Origin: Hexactinellida sp. DTS-2022
Lineage: Eukaryota > Porifera > Hexactinellida
Reading direction: 5' to 3'
Assembly: GCA_028753945.1 (NCBI GenBank)
Contig: JAPNXP010000010.1
Location: 4,653,042-4,717,041, forward strand
Length of the DNA: 64,000 bases
In this document: one piece after another, positions 1 through 10,694 of the stretch
How the letters are laid out: the number at the start of each line of letters is the position of its first letter
Numbering within the stretch: the first letter of the stretch is position 1
The notes under the pieces: generated by a model
Database searches by the model: none
Told to the model about the DNA's origin: nothing
Seen by the model: the letters and a program-made list of their open reading frames with translations, nothing else
Position numbers and translations under genes: made by a program

Positions 1-695
1 GGTCCGAGTCACAAGGAATGGTAGATAAATTTGAAGTTTGTTTCTATCGTAAACCATCTATAGTTTACTGCCATTCATTCATTATACTATATCGATAATT
101 AATTATATTATTAGTTATTTATTTTAGCAATGTTATCCACGGTTAAGTTTAATTAAGTCAACAAATTCCTTATATTATAATATTTTATTTAATCAATTGT
201 ATAGTAATACTACAATTAAATAGAAGCCAGCTGGAATTTATAAGTTAAATCAATATAATTATCGCAAGTTGAATCACTAGAGTAGGATTTAACAAGTTAA
301 ATCAATATAATTATTACAAGTTGAAACAATGGAATTAGATTTCACAGTTTTACTGAAATTGAAGTTTGAGTAAACAAAGAAATTTCAACCCCCATTTATG
401 GCAGAAATTGACCCCTTTATTGAAATATCTTTTTCCCCATCAAACGCAGAATTTTATGGCGAATCCAAATGTGAAATAAAATTTGCGGGTTTAGTAAAAC
501 AATTTTTGAGTTATGGACCAGACAAAATTTGAAAGGTGTTAAAGATGTGTCAAAAATTTGTTAATAAAAAATCGTAACCCCAGGTGCAAATTAGACGTCG
601 ACTCCGAATCTACATGCCAAGTTTCACCCCTCTATGTATACAGGTGTGGCCAGGGCACCTGCTACGGAGAAATAATAATAATAATAATAATAAAA

Positions 696-813
696 AATCC
701 AAAATTGCACCCTGTGCCGACGCATGTTCCTTTGGTGGCACTATATTTTGTTGGTTGTTTATTGATAGTGCCTCCAAAGGAACATGCTGTCGGCGCAGGC
801 TGCAATTTTGGAT
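696..813 (+). repeat. FBR hairpin, copy 1
   Basis: This is a near-perfect inverted repeat with a ~50-bp stem and ~20-nt loop. The outer stem pairs AATCCAAAATTGCA with TGCAATTTTGGATT. The variable stem segment reads CACCCTGTGCC against GGCGCAGGCTG, with one C-C mismatch and one G-T pair. Confidence 0.85.
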
Positions 814-1551
814 TTTTTTTCGCCAAGTCATCAACGCCCAAGGTGTGAAGAAGCATTTGTTAATTGGTCCGGGCCCACAAGGAACGGTAGATAAATTTGA
901 AGTTTGTTTCTATCATAAACCATCTTGAGTTTAATGCCATTCATTCATTATGTATTGATAATAAATTATATTATTAGTTATTTATATTAGCATTGTTATC
1001 CACGGTTGAGTTGAATTAAGTCAACAAATTCCTTATATTATATTATTTTATTTAATCCATTGTATGGTAAATTAAATAGAAGCCAGCTGCAATTTATAAG
1101 TTAAATCAATTTAATTATCGCAAGTTGAATCAATAGAGTAAGATTTAACAAGTTAAATCAATATAATTATTACAAGTTGAAACAATGGAATTGGATTTCA
1201 CAGTTTTATTGAAATTGAAGTGTTGAGTAAACAAAGGAATTTCAACCCCCATTTATGGCAGAAATTAAACCAATTTTAACAAATTTTCTTCTCCCGTCAG
1301 ACGCAGAATTTTAAGATGAATCTAAATATGAAATAAAATTTTGGGGTTTAGTAAAACATTTTTTGAGTTATGGACCAGACAAATTTTGAAAGGTGTTAAA
1401 GATGTGTCAAAAATTTGTTAATACAAAATCGTAACCCCAGGTGCAAATTAGACGTCGACTCCGAATCTACATGCCAAGTTTCAGCCCTCTATGTTTACAG
1501 GTGTGGCCAGGGCACCTGCTACGGAGAAATAATAATAATAATAAAAATAAA

Positions 1552-1668
1552 AATCCAAAATTGCAGCTGTGCCGACGCATGTTCCTTTGGTGGCACTATA
1601 TTTTGGTGGTTGTTTATTGATAGTGCCTCCAAAGGAACATGCTGTCGGCACAGCTGCAATTTTGGATT
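1552..1668 (+). repeat. FBR hairpin, copy 2
   Basis: Same inverted repeat as copy 1. The variable segment is GCAGCTGTGCC against GGCACAGCTGC, fully paired and one base pair shorter than the CCTG/CAGG variant. Confidence 0.85.
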
Positions 1669-2994
1669 TTTTTTTCCGCCTAGTCATCATCACTATGAAG
1701 GTGTTAAAATATTTCAGAAAGGTGTTTCAGTATGCAACGACCCTTAGAGTGGTGGAAGTTTCCATTTAGCTCACTTCATTTGAGAGATATTCAAGTTTCA
1801 GTAGAATATAATCTGTGATGACTCAGCATTTTTAAAGTGCGTGTTGGGTATTCACCCAACTCCAACCAACCCATGCGAATTATTTAATTCACAAAATTGT
1901 GAAAATACATTTTTTTGACGATGTCATCATCACCTCAAGGTGTCAAGACCCACTTGTATAGGTGGTATCTGGCATAAGGACAAATTGATAAATTGAAAGT
2001 TTGTTTCTATCTTGTATCATCTCTGAGATTAATGAAATTTACCTAATTAGTATATATATTTAATTAATAAATTAATAATTTAACACCATTATTATGTACA
2101 GCAAAATAAATAAAGTTCAATTATTTGCACTTATTATTAATTTAAATCGAATTTCACTATCATATATGAATTCAGCGCACTCGATAACCCCAATAATCCA
2201 ATTGGAAAATTCTATAAGTTAAATACAAAAGGAATTAATTATAATAAATTACGTCAGTACATTAATTGTGCAAAAAGAATATTCTCGCCGAAATAAATAT
2301 AATCACTTAATCTGTCGTTGTTGTGGAATGTAAAATCTTAACGGTTCTATCATAAACCATCTTTAGTTTAATGCCATTCATTCATTACTTATTGATAATA
2401 AATTAATTTATTAGTTATTTATTTTAGCAATGTTATCCACGGTGAGTTGAGTAAAGTCAACAAATTCCTTATATAAATTAATTTAATTTAATCCATTGTA
2501 TAGTAATGCTACAATTAAATAGAAGCCAGCTGGAATTTATAAGTTGAATCAATATAATTATCGCAAGTTGAATCACTAGAGTAGGATTTAACAAGTTAAA
2601 TCAATATAATTATTACAAGTTGAAACAATGGAATTAGATTTAACACTTTTACTGAAATTGAAGTGTGAGTAAACAAAGAAATTTCAACCCCCATTTATGG
2701 CAGAAATTAAACCAATTATTGAAAATTTTCTTCACCCATCAGACGCAGAATTTTATGGTGAATCCAAATATGAAATAAAATTTGGGGGTTTAGTAAAAGA
2801 ATTTTTGAGTTATGGACCAGACAAAATTTGAAAGGTGTTAAAGATGTGTCAAAAATTTCTTAATCAGAAATCGTTACCCCAGGTGCAAATTAGACGGTCC
2901 CATCGCACCTACATGCAAAGTTTAAGCCCATCAACTATAAAGCTGTGGCCAGGGCACCGTCTACGGAGAAAGAAAAAATAATAATAAAAATAAA

Positions 2995-3111
2995 AATCCA
3001 AAATTGCAGCTGTGCCGACGCATGTTCCTTTGGTGGCACTGTATTTTGTTGGTGGGTTATTGATAGTGCCTCCAAAAGAACATGCTGTCAGCACATCTGC
3101 AATTTTGGATT
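2995..3111 (+). repeat. FBR hairpin, copy 3
   Basis: Same inverted repeat. The variable segment is GCAGCTGTGCC against AGCACATCTGC, with two unpaired positions. This is one of the more decayed copies. Confidence 0.8.
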
Positions 3112-3829
3112 TTTTTCGCCATGTCATCAACGCCTCAAGGTGTCATGAAACATTTGTTAATTGGTCCGAGTCACAAGGAACGGTAGATAAATTTATAGTT
3201 TGTTTCTATCATAAACCATCTTGAGTTTAATGCCATTCATTCATTATGTATTGATAATAAATTATATTATTAGTTATTTATTTTAGCAATGTTATCCACG
3301 GTGAGTTGATTAGAGTCAACAATTTCCATATTTGATTTGATTTAATTTAATCCATTGTATAGTAATACTACAATTAAATAGAAGCCAGCTGGAATTTATA
3401 AGTTAAATCAATATATTTATCGCAAGTTGAAACAATAGAATAAGATTTAACAAGTCAAATCAATATAATTATTACAAGTTGAATCAATAGAATTAGATTT
3501 AACACTTTCAATGGAACTGAAGTGTTAGTAAACAAAGGAAACTTGCCACTCTATTGTGGCACGAACGAAACGCAATTTAAAAATTCGTGCACTGTGAAAA
3601 GGTGTAGAATTTAATTCTCTATCCGTACATGTAAATTTTATCAAGCTCAATATTAATTATTTCATGTTATGAGCTATAATTAGTTTAAATAGGTGTTGAA
3701 ATCATTTGATAAAAAATCGTAACCCCAGGTGCAAATTAGACGGTCACTTCGCAACTACATGCCAAGTTTCAGCCCTCAATGTATACAGGTGTGGCCAGGG
3801 CACCTGCTACGGAGAAAAAATAAAAATAA

Positions 3830-3942
3830 AGGCAGTGATTCCAATACTGGGCCACTATACTATAGTATAGTCGGCACAGTAATAATAAAGGCAGTGATTC
3901 CAATACTGGGCCACTATACTATAGTATAGTCGGCACAGTAAA
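3830..3942 (+). repeat. Tandem 60-bp palindromic units next to FBR hairpin
   Basis: Two consecutive near-identical ~60-bp units each centre on the 16-bp palindrome CTATACTATAGTATAG, flanked by TGGGCC on one side and TCGGCACAGT on the other. The motif GTGCCGAC, read on the minus strand, is shared with the stem of the adjacent FBR hairpin. Further units occur at 21265-21310, 21726-21966, 54177-54345 and 61484-61530. In most of these places they sit against an FBR hairpin or arm. Confidence 0.75.
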
Positions 3943-4060
3943 AATCCAAAATTGCAGACTGTGCCGACCATGTTCCTTTGGTGGCACTATATTTTGTTGT
4001 TTGTTTATTGATAGTGCCTCCAAAGGAACATGCTATCGGCACAGTCTGCAATTTTGGATT
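3943..4060 (+). repeat. FBR hairpin, copy 4
   Basis: Same inverted repeat. The variable segment is GCAGACTGTGCC against GGCACAGTCTGC, a fully paired variant found nowhere else in the window. Both arms carry the change (ACTG with CAGT). Confidence 0.85.
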
Positions 4061-4461
4061 TTTTTTCGCCCAGTCATCAACGCCTCAAGGTGTCAAAAAC
4101 CATTTGTTAATTGGTCCGAGTCACAAGGAATGGTAGATAAATTTGAAGTTTGTTTCTATCGTAAACCATCTATAGTTTACGGCCATTCATTCATTATATA
4201 TATCGATAATAAATTATATTATTAGTTATTTATTTTAGCAATGTTATCCACGGTTAAGTTTAATTAAGTCAACAAATTCCTTATATTATAATATTTTATT
4301 TAATCCATTGTATAGTAATACTACAATTAATAAGCTATTATGGAGGAGTAGCCACTCGGCTAAATTCTTAGATGTCGGCTAGCCGAATTTGTAGGCAACC
4401 GACATATAAGTAATTCCAACACAAACTACTATTCAATAATTTTACATTCTGTAATTTACAG

Positions 4462-6008
4462 GGAATAAGGAATAATACAATATTGCGGTCCCTCGACATT
4501 TCATTTAACGGTTTTGGTAACGAAGGGGCAGCAGCGATTGGTGACGCGCTTAAAACAAACTCCACTCTCACATCCCTTTACTTGAGGAGCAACCATATCC
4601 ACGTAGCTGGGACGCTCGCTTTGGGTAAGGGCTTGGAGCCTAATGACACTCTCCAACATTTAGACTTGGCGTGTAATCCGTTTGAAGCGGCTGGAGCTAT
4701 AAACATATTCAGTTCTCTAAAGAAGGCTAGCAACAGTGCACTGCAACTTCTAGACCTCAAGGATGTGCGTGTGAGTGTGGAGATGAAGCAACAAATGATG
4801 GAAGTAACGGCTAGCCTTACTCAGCTCAAAGTGTTGCATGGAGACTGGGCCTGGGAAGCTGCGCCTGCTAAGCCAAAGCCTCCGCCTATTGTTAAGCTGC
4901 AGGCATTTCTGAATGCGAAGGGCATCAAGCTGGTTGATCTTTTTAAAAAGTAAGCTTTACTGTAAACTCTTTTTAATATTGAGTATTGGATATTTAATTA
5001 ATCGGAAATGTCGAAAAATCGGAAAATATTTCCCGATATTGCGCAATACCGAATTGCTTCGAATTTTTCCTGATTTTAAAAAAACCCCCAGAAACCGACA
5101 GTATATATACCGCACCGACAGTATATATACCGTAGTTGCCAAATTCAATGTTATTATACTCCAGCAATCAACGGATGTGTTTAATTTTGTCATACAAATG
5201 ACATTTATATTGACCTGGCGCCCTTATTCGAAGCAATACGGTATTTTCCTATCTATTTCTGTATTTCGTATTTTCGCATTGTAACATTATTGTACACTAG
5301 CCAGTGACCCGTCGCATTGCGACGAATTAATCGCATTTAAATAGTGTTCATTCGAATAAGTGGGGGAAATGTGAGTGTGCTACTCCCAATTCTAGAGATC
5401 AATGACAATCCAGCTGGCAATAACAAATAGGATTCGTATCCCAGTTAGTAGTAGTCATATGATTAGATTTTTAACAATAGGCTTATATATGTTTATTAGT
5501 ACGTAAGCACAAAATGTTGTGTAATTCTGGAACTGACACCTTTTTGTGGAACCCAGTATATATCCCGAGGTCTCCCTTCGAAGAGCTTTCGATTGATATT
5601 TACATCGTCAGGATCGGGTAATGTAGCAAAGAGTTACAGGGGCGGACGGACGGACGGACCAAGCTTTCTTAATAATATAGATGTTTTGAGCTAAATAATC
5701 GGATCAAAGATTTACATCGATATATCGATATCGAAAAATAGCTCGATATATATGAAATCGGAGATTTTCCCCCACTCAATATTTATAAAACCTTGTCTCA
5801 ACTTAGTTTCCAATTTTATTAATATAGATTTGATGTTGAAAATACTGGGACTGTTGAGACGAAAGAAATTCACAAAACCTTAAAGAACATGAGTCTACCT
5901 CTAAGCAGCAGGGAAATATCGGAGCTGGTAAAGTCTATGGATATCACACTTGCAGGCACTATTGAATATCTGGTATTTTTAGAATCGTTGGATTCACAGA
6001 GTGCATAA
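4462..6008 (+). CDS. LRRC74-like leucine-rich repeat / EF-hand protein, 3' part (two exons)
   Basis: Exon 1 here is 4462-4949, after an acceptor TAATTTACAG ending at 4461. Exon 2 is 5828-6008, after TTAATATAG, with the stop at 6006-6008. The intron 4950-5827 is GT-AG with donor AAA|GTAAGC. Exon 1 encodes three ribonuclease-inhibitor-type leucine-rich repeats of about 28 residues (NxxLxxLDxSxNxxGxEGA pattern) and a capping segment ending LTQLKVLHGDWAWEA. Joining the exons gives LVDLFKKFDVENTGTVETKE, an EF-hand helix and loop with D, E, T, G and E at the usual 1, 3, 5, 6 and 12 positions. The second EF-hand, around MDITLAGTIEYL, is degenerate. LRR followed by a C-terminal EF-hand pair fits LRRC74A/B-like proteins of unknown function. 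Upstream exons are not visible; repeats occupy that side. Reading exon 1 alone would stop at 4951-4953, right at the donor. Confidence 0.72.
4985..5285. repeat. MITE-like repeat inside LRRC74-like intron
   Basis: The intron holds an AT-rich segment with GCGCAATACCGAA near its left end and CGAAGCAATACGGTATT near its right. The right half (about 5155-5240) is clearly related to 20585-20670: both read through a TGTGTTTAA stretch into TTATTGACC and then CGAAGCAATAC. It is a dispersed repeat, not an exon. Confidence 0.5.
5297..5690. repeat. Short retroposon-like repeat with GGAC tail
   Basis: The segment starts ACTAGCCAGTGACCCGTCGC with a small hairpin (CGTCGCATTGCGACG). It ends in GGCGGACGGACGGACGGAC followed by TAATATAGATG. 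A simple-repeat tail plus a terminal TATAGAT is shared with the tails at 18000, 19090, 19390 and 53740. The family is unidentified; a non-LTR/SINE tail or a Helitron-like end are both possible. Confidence 0.45.
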
Positions 6009-7209
6009 CATCTGCTTTTAAAAGAGTTGGACTGTGTTTACTCATTCTTATTCGCCACTTATGTTATTATTAATATTATTATTATTATTTACCTCCTTGC
6101 ATGCTACCGTATATTCTCCTTTAATTAAGGTAAAGGATATTTAATACGAGTTTCAGTTAATGCGGGTCCATTTATAATTTTGCAATGGGTATTGCCATAT
6201 TCAGTATTTTCTCATCGCTTCCTTAAAATTGTGTCTTTTATACTTCTGTTACTTTCTGAACAGATATTGTTGCATATTTCCTAAAGTATGCAAGATTGTT
6301 TTGTAATTTACTTGTCCTATATAAAACTAAATAGCTTTTAGTAATTTATATCGGATAAGTATAACAAGTTATCTAAAGGATAATAGAAAATAAGATTTAT
6401 TTAATTTCGCTAAATTATAAACCATGGTCGCGATCCAAAGTAGGTTGCCAAAATATTTTTAAAGGTCGCCGGTCTTCTTATGGCAACAATAGGATTTTAC
6501 TTTTAATTGCTCGGTGATGGAGTTTTGGACAAGTGTCGCGAAAGAAAATGTTTGAATACCAAGGTTATACCTGTCTGATAAGCTATTTAACTCGTGATAT
6601 ATTTATAGGATTTATAATAATAAAAATAATAAAATAATTCAGGATTAATGTAGTACGTATAGGTACTTTCAACAAGTAATGAAATAGTATAAGAGAGTAT
6701 CAGCCACGGTCGGATGTACATAATAACGAATACCAACTATATGTTTAGCTAATGCGTGCATCTGGTATAGTTAAAAGTACAATTATTACCATTGTAATAT
6801 GGAGTTGAGGAAAGACAACCCAGTTTACTTGGAATATCTTGAAAGTTAATTAGTTAAAAAAATAACAAATATTTCTGCTTAGCCAAACTGGCGGTCCGAT
6901 TTTGTTATGGATTTATCGAGAACCTCCTAGAAGACCCATTTGGAAATTCCTACCTCTTATATACTCAAAGTATTATACGGCGCACCGGCGCTAACTAGAA
7001 TGTTTACACTTGTTTCTATTATTAGTCACATTACACCAGTCCATTTAGAATTGAATCTGTACAATATTTAAGTATTTTGTTGCGGAAAATAACGTAACCA
7101 TTTGGATCTTGACTAGGCTTCTCGTGATAATTTTCTAATTTAGGGTAGATGTCTACAAAGTCGTATAAAATAGGTTCTAGTTAGAAATTTGCACAACTTT
7201 ACCTTCTGA
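6009..7209. other. Intergenic, no gene or repeat recognised
   Basis: AT-rich sequence with a short (ATT)n tract near 6066-6090. I see no reading frame with coding character, no RNA gene and no clear inverted repeat. The promoter of the NHL gene is presumably at the right end, but no motif is distinctive. Confidence 0.5.
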
Positions 7210-8424
7210 ATGGATTTTGTAGCAAAATGTGAACTAATTGAAGTTCAAATTGATCAGGACTTCAATCGATTTATCAGAACTATTGCAAAAAGAAAACTCA
7301 AATTGTTGAGTGAAATTTCAAGTTTTAAAAATGAGTACAAAATGACTGTGAAGAAACTGGACAAACAGAAGGACCAGTTAATAGACAACCTGCCAAAAGA
7401 TGACATTCCTTTTGACAACGAGGTTGCTATTCTTATGAACAAAGTTAAATGTGATATCGAAGATAAGATCTTACAAATAAATCAACACAGAAAAGAGATT
7501 GAGAAAGTTAGTATAAACTTCTGCATTGACAAATTATTTATAGATTGTCAGTTGCAAAATATCGGCTGTATAACTTACCAACCCAAGCAATCATCGGCAT
7601 GTTACTCGCTTATCAAATTGCCTTATAAACCTTGTCTCATCAAAACAGATGCTTTTGGAAATACATACGTTATATCTAATACTAAAAGTTTGATCTTGGA
7701 TAGCAATAATAAAATAATTTTGGAGGCGAACATTGCTAATACTCCTCCCGTTGTTAAGGAGAGGAAGTATGGGAGCATGACTGTCAGTGATTCGAACATC
7801 TTCGTTAGCTTAACAGTAGAGCATTTAATTGCAGTGTTTGATAAACAGTGGAAGTTTGTGTATCAGCTGGGAGTATATGGAATAGACAAAGGACAACTAG
7901 ACCTGCCACAAGGAATGTGTTTTACTGGAGATTGTCTCTATGTGTGTGATTCCAATAATAATCGTGTGCAAGTGTTCAAAGATGGAAAGTTTAACGCAAT
8001 ATTTGGAGATGTTAGCTGTAAGCCTGGAAAGCTATTCAATCCAGTTGATATCTCCATTTGTAAGTCAAAAGAGATTTTCATATTGACCTGGGCAAACCCT
8101 TGTATACACGTGTTCAACCTGAGAGGAGACCTGCTGCGCATGTTCTGCTCCCTCAGCAGTGGGGAGGTAGAAGGGGTCTTGTCGAGATTTTGTATTACAG
8201 ACAATGGACATATCGTGTTAATACCTAGGAATACACGAGGTATGTATTTGTATGAGAAATGTAATCTTAGTCCGTGTGTAAGATTGGCTGTTGATAATCC
8301 TGCATGTTCATTTGGACAGATAACTAGTGTTACGCACAATGGCCATGAAGTAATTGCATGCGACTATAGAAACTCCAGATTAGTTGCATTCCATTGTGAA
8401 CGAATGTTAGATATGTTTTGTTAG
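7210..8424 (+). CDS. Coiled-coil and NHL-repeat beta-propeller protein (TRIM C-terminal type)
   Basis: An uninterrupted 404-codon reading frame. Residues ~1-115 are charged and heptad-like, with many K, E, L and I, typical of the coiled coil that precedes the propeller in TRIM proteins. Residues ~120-404 show NHL blades, best seen around 226-255 as GQLDLPQGMCF followed by LYVCDSNNNRVQVF, and again as KLFNPVDISI. NHL propellers bind protein or RNA partners. In TRIM2/3/32/71-like proteins they sit behind RING and B-box zinc fingers, and those are missing here. Either they lie in unseen upstream exons or the gene is a RING-less form. The chosen ATG is the first in the frame. No AATAAA is obvious after the stop. 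A cytosolic scaffold role is inferred only from the family. Confidence 0.75.
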   Translation: MDFVAKCELIEVQIDQDFNRFIRTIAKRKLKLLSEISSFKNEYKMTVKKLDKQKDQLIDNLPKDDIPFDNEVAILMNKVKCDIEDKILQINQHRKEIEKVSINFCIDKLFIDCQLQNIGCITYQPKQSSACYSLIKLPYKPCLIKTDAFGNTYVISNTKSLILDSNNKIILEANIANTPPVVKERKYGSMTVSDSNIFVSLTVEHLIAVFDKQWKFVYQLGVYGIDKGQLDLPQGMCFTGDCLYVCDSNNNRVQVFKDGKFNAIFGDVSCKPGKLFNPVDISICKSKEIFILTWANPCIHVFNLRGDLLRMFCSLSSGEVEGVLSRFCITDNGHIVLIPRNTRGMYLYEKCNLSPCVRLAVDNPACSFGQITSVTHNGHEVIACDYRNSRLVAFHCERMLDMFC

Positions 8425-9013
8425 TTTTATTATAATATTATACCAACCCAGTGATAATTAATTGTGAATTTACATTATCTGATTCTTGAAACAGCTTATC
8501 ATATTAATTAATTATATAATACTGTTCTATCAGTAAATTCGACCTGATCAGTGGCAGCGCCAAAGGTCGCTAAATATGTATTTTCACAATGTGATGAACT
8601 ACTAACGTCTTGGCGACCTGAGAATTTTGTCCACCAATAGAAAAGGACCTCCAAACATTGACTTTAAGGAAATAATGGACAATTCGCGATTCTCTCGGAT
8701 GGGAGGATAGGGTTGGTAGTTGGTACATTAATTTTGTCAATAAATTATGCCCACTAGGACCACTACTCATTTTACTATACATAGCTCCGCCTCAATGCTT
8801 GAAACAACATTGTTGCTAATTAATGGGATATAATGTCAAATTCGGCTACTTTTGTATTTACTAAGCTTGCTGATAGGCGAACTTGTTTTAGTAACATAAT
8901 TAGCTCTATTTTGATCTAATATTTTATTCAATAGATCCATTTTTCTAATTACCTATTTTATATTTACTTTCTAGTACTGATATCTAGCTGATCAGTAAAA
9001 TAAATATCTTAGA
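8425..9013. other. Intergenic between NHL gene and eL14
   Basis: No credible gene. A possible 3' splice site, ACTTTCTAG ending near 8973, lies ~40 bp upstream of the eL14 start and could belong to a spliced 5' leader. Confidence 0.4.
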
Positions 9014-9442
9014 ATGGTATTTGACAAGTTTGTTGAAATAGGCCGCATAGTGCTGATAACTCGCGGACCTTACACGGGAAAGCTGGCGGCTATTGTAGAC
9101 GTGATTGACCAGAATAGAATCCTTATCGACGGAGCTACTCTAGGGGTTCCAAGGATGCCTTTCAGACTCAAGAATATAAAACTAACTGGAATGAAAGTAA
9201 AGTTTCCGCACTCAGCCGGACAGAAAGTCGTGAAACAGGTTCTGGACGTCGGCGGAATTCTAGATAAGTGGAAGTCCACTTCCTGGGCCAATAAGCTAAC
9301 TCAGAGGAAAATTAGAAAGAACTTGACTGACTTCGACCGATTCAAACTGAAGAAATTAAAACAAAAGAAGAGTAGAATGTTGAACATATCTTCTGCCAAA
9401 GTTCGCAGAGAGCTGAAGGAGACAAGTAAGACAAAGAACTAG
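9014..9442 (+). CDS. RPL14: 60S ribosomal protein eL14 (RPL14)
   Basis: A 142-residue basic protein of the large cytosolic ribosomal subunit. The N-terminus MVFDKFVEIGRIVLI followed by GPYTGKLAAIVDVIDQNR is the KOW-type fold of eL14. The middle holds KFPHSAGQKVVKQ, and the C-terminal part has TDFDRFKLKKLKQKK, both diagnostic of animal RPL14. Length matches animal orthologues without the long alanine-rich tail. The reading frame is unbroken and starts at the conserved MVF. A leader intron upstream is possible. There is no sign of decay, so this is either the functional gene with an intronless coding region or a recent retrocopy. No poly(A) tract was seen just downstream. Confidence 0.93.
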   Translation: MVFDKFVEIGRIVLITRGPYTGKLAAIVDVIDQNRILIDGATLGVPRMPFRLKNIKLTGMKVKFPHSAGQKVVKQVLDVGGILDKWKSTSWANKLTQRKIRKNLTDFDRFKLKKLKQKKSRMLNISSAKVRRELKETSKTKN

Positions 9443-9589
9443 CTTATACTCTATTATTAGGACCCTATAGGTTTATATTGTTAGCTGCTTAATTAGATTT
9501 ATATGTGGAATGGTAATTATAGGAATTCTACTCCGCTTAAGTCCTCATTAATATTAACTGATTAGTGGGCAAGTGTTGATTAGCTACTT

Positions 9590-9937
9590 TATAGGAAATT
9601 AACGCGCCATGTAATTAACGCGAAGGAAATTAACGCTCCATGAAATTAACGCGAATATATTTTATAAAAATTTTTCATGATTATTAATCTCCTGATTGAA
9701 TACTATTATTGTGCCCAAATAGGCTTCCAATCTACTTGATAGACATGGTATATCCTTTCAAACTAGTTGCACATCTGAAAATATGTAGCTCGGAAGTTTG
9801 TCATCCATTATACTTTTGCTAAATACGTAGCAGGAAATTAAGGTCATGGAAATTAACGCTCCATGAAATTAACACTAAGGAAAATAACGCGATTTGGAGA
9901 AATTCGCGTTAATTTCATGGCGCGTTAATTTCCTATA
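9590..9937. mobile_element. MITE with 35-bp terminal inverted repeats
   Basis: The left end 9590-9624 starts TATAGGAAATTAACGCG and the right end 9903-9937 is its inverse with one mismatch. The interior repeats the same motif several times (GGAAATTAACGCTCCATG and variants), so the ends have been amplified inward. No coding capacity. Confidence 0.85.
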
Positions 9938-10694
9938 ATAAGGTACTTTGTACTGTTGTAGACGGTTTACTTACCTCTATTACTATAAGCATATTTAACC
10001 ATGGATACTTTCTATCCATGACGGTTTACTTGGGATACCGACATTTCGAGACGGGACAATTCGATACCGAATCTGAAATCATACCAAAACACTGAGAATT
10101 CGAAACAGTTGCTAATTAGAATAGTTGTTATTTAGTACTTAGTAGTAGTATAATTCGATATAGTGTTAATTCAACACATGTGTATGTGTGTATTTATATA
10201 TAAATGGATAACTATTTCGTGTGTGACACAATATTTTTCTTTGAAATTGATGGCGGAAAACAATGGTACTACGTTTCGGTTAATCAAGTCAAGTAGAGGA
10301 GGAAATAAATCGAGGAGAACGGATATCTATTTGACAAACATAAAATTTTAGGCGAAATTACTTATTGGCAATGTGAAAGAAGAAAAGAGTGCAAAGCGAG
10401 ACTTCATACCCAAGGTATGGAAATCCTAAAACGAATTAATGAGCATCTTCATGGGCCTGACATGCGGAAGATTCTCTGTCTGGAAACTAAAGCAGGAATC
10501 AAAAGAAAAGCTGCACAGACTCAGGACAGTACCCATCATATTGTTGGTGAAAGTGTTTCAAATATTACCGATGGAAACCTCTTCCAAACAGGTTAAAGGT
10601 ACGCAGGGTAAAATGAATTAAATCAAAGGACAAAATCAATTAGGAAAAAATCAAAGCAATTAAAATCAAATTAAAGAATCGATTCAAATATTCT

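Larger units (their letters stand above)
1..4330 (+). repeat. FBR repeat cluster A (four hairpin units)
   Basis: This block is built from diverged copies of one repeat family, called FBR here because I do not recognise it. Each unit has a left arm ending in an AGGTGCAAATTAGACG stretch and a (TAA)n tract, then a ~118-bp hairpin, then a right arm starting near TCGCCAAGTCATCAACGCC. The right arm leads into the next left arm at TAGAAGCCAGCTGG. Hairpins lie at 696-813, 1552-1668, 2995-3111 and 3943-4060. Between 1680 and 2330 a variant right arm occurs, marked by CATCATCACTATGAAGGTG and an internal inverted TTGGGTATTCACCCAA. No credible protein is encoded: the reading frames that cross the hairpins are read-through of the palindrome. 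The same order of units recurs at 61552-64000. It could be a non-autonomous foldback transposon or a dispersed satellite. Confidence 0.8.

Noticed and set aside
558-928. Overlapping frames of 60-114 codons across FBR hairpins (also near 1415, 3012, 21504, 25413, 55979, 60072, 62408, 63688)
   Set aside because: They read through the palindrome in both directions and contain the same sense and antisense words (for example VPLVALYF and SFGGTI). The similarity comes from the repeat, not from a protein family, and arms on both sides are non-coding.
7938-8339. 133-codon minus-strand frame opposite the NHL gene
   Set aside because: Shadow frame; the plus strand encodes a clear beta-propeller.
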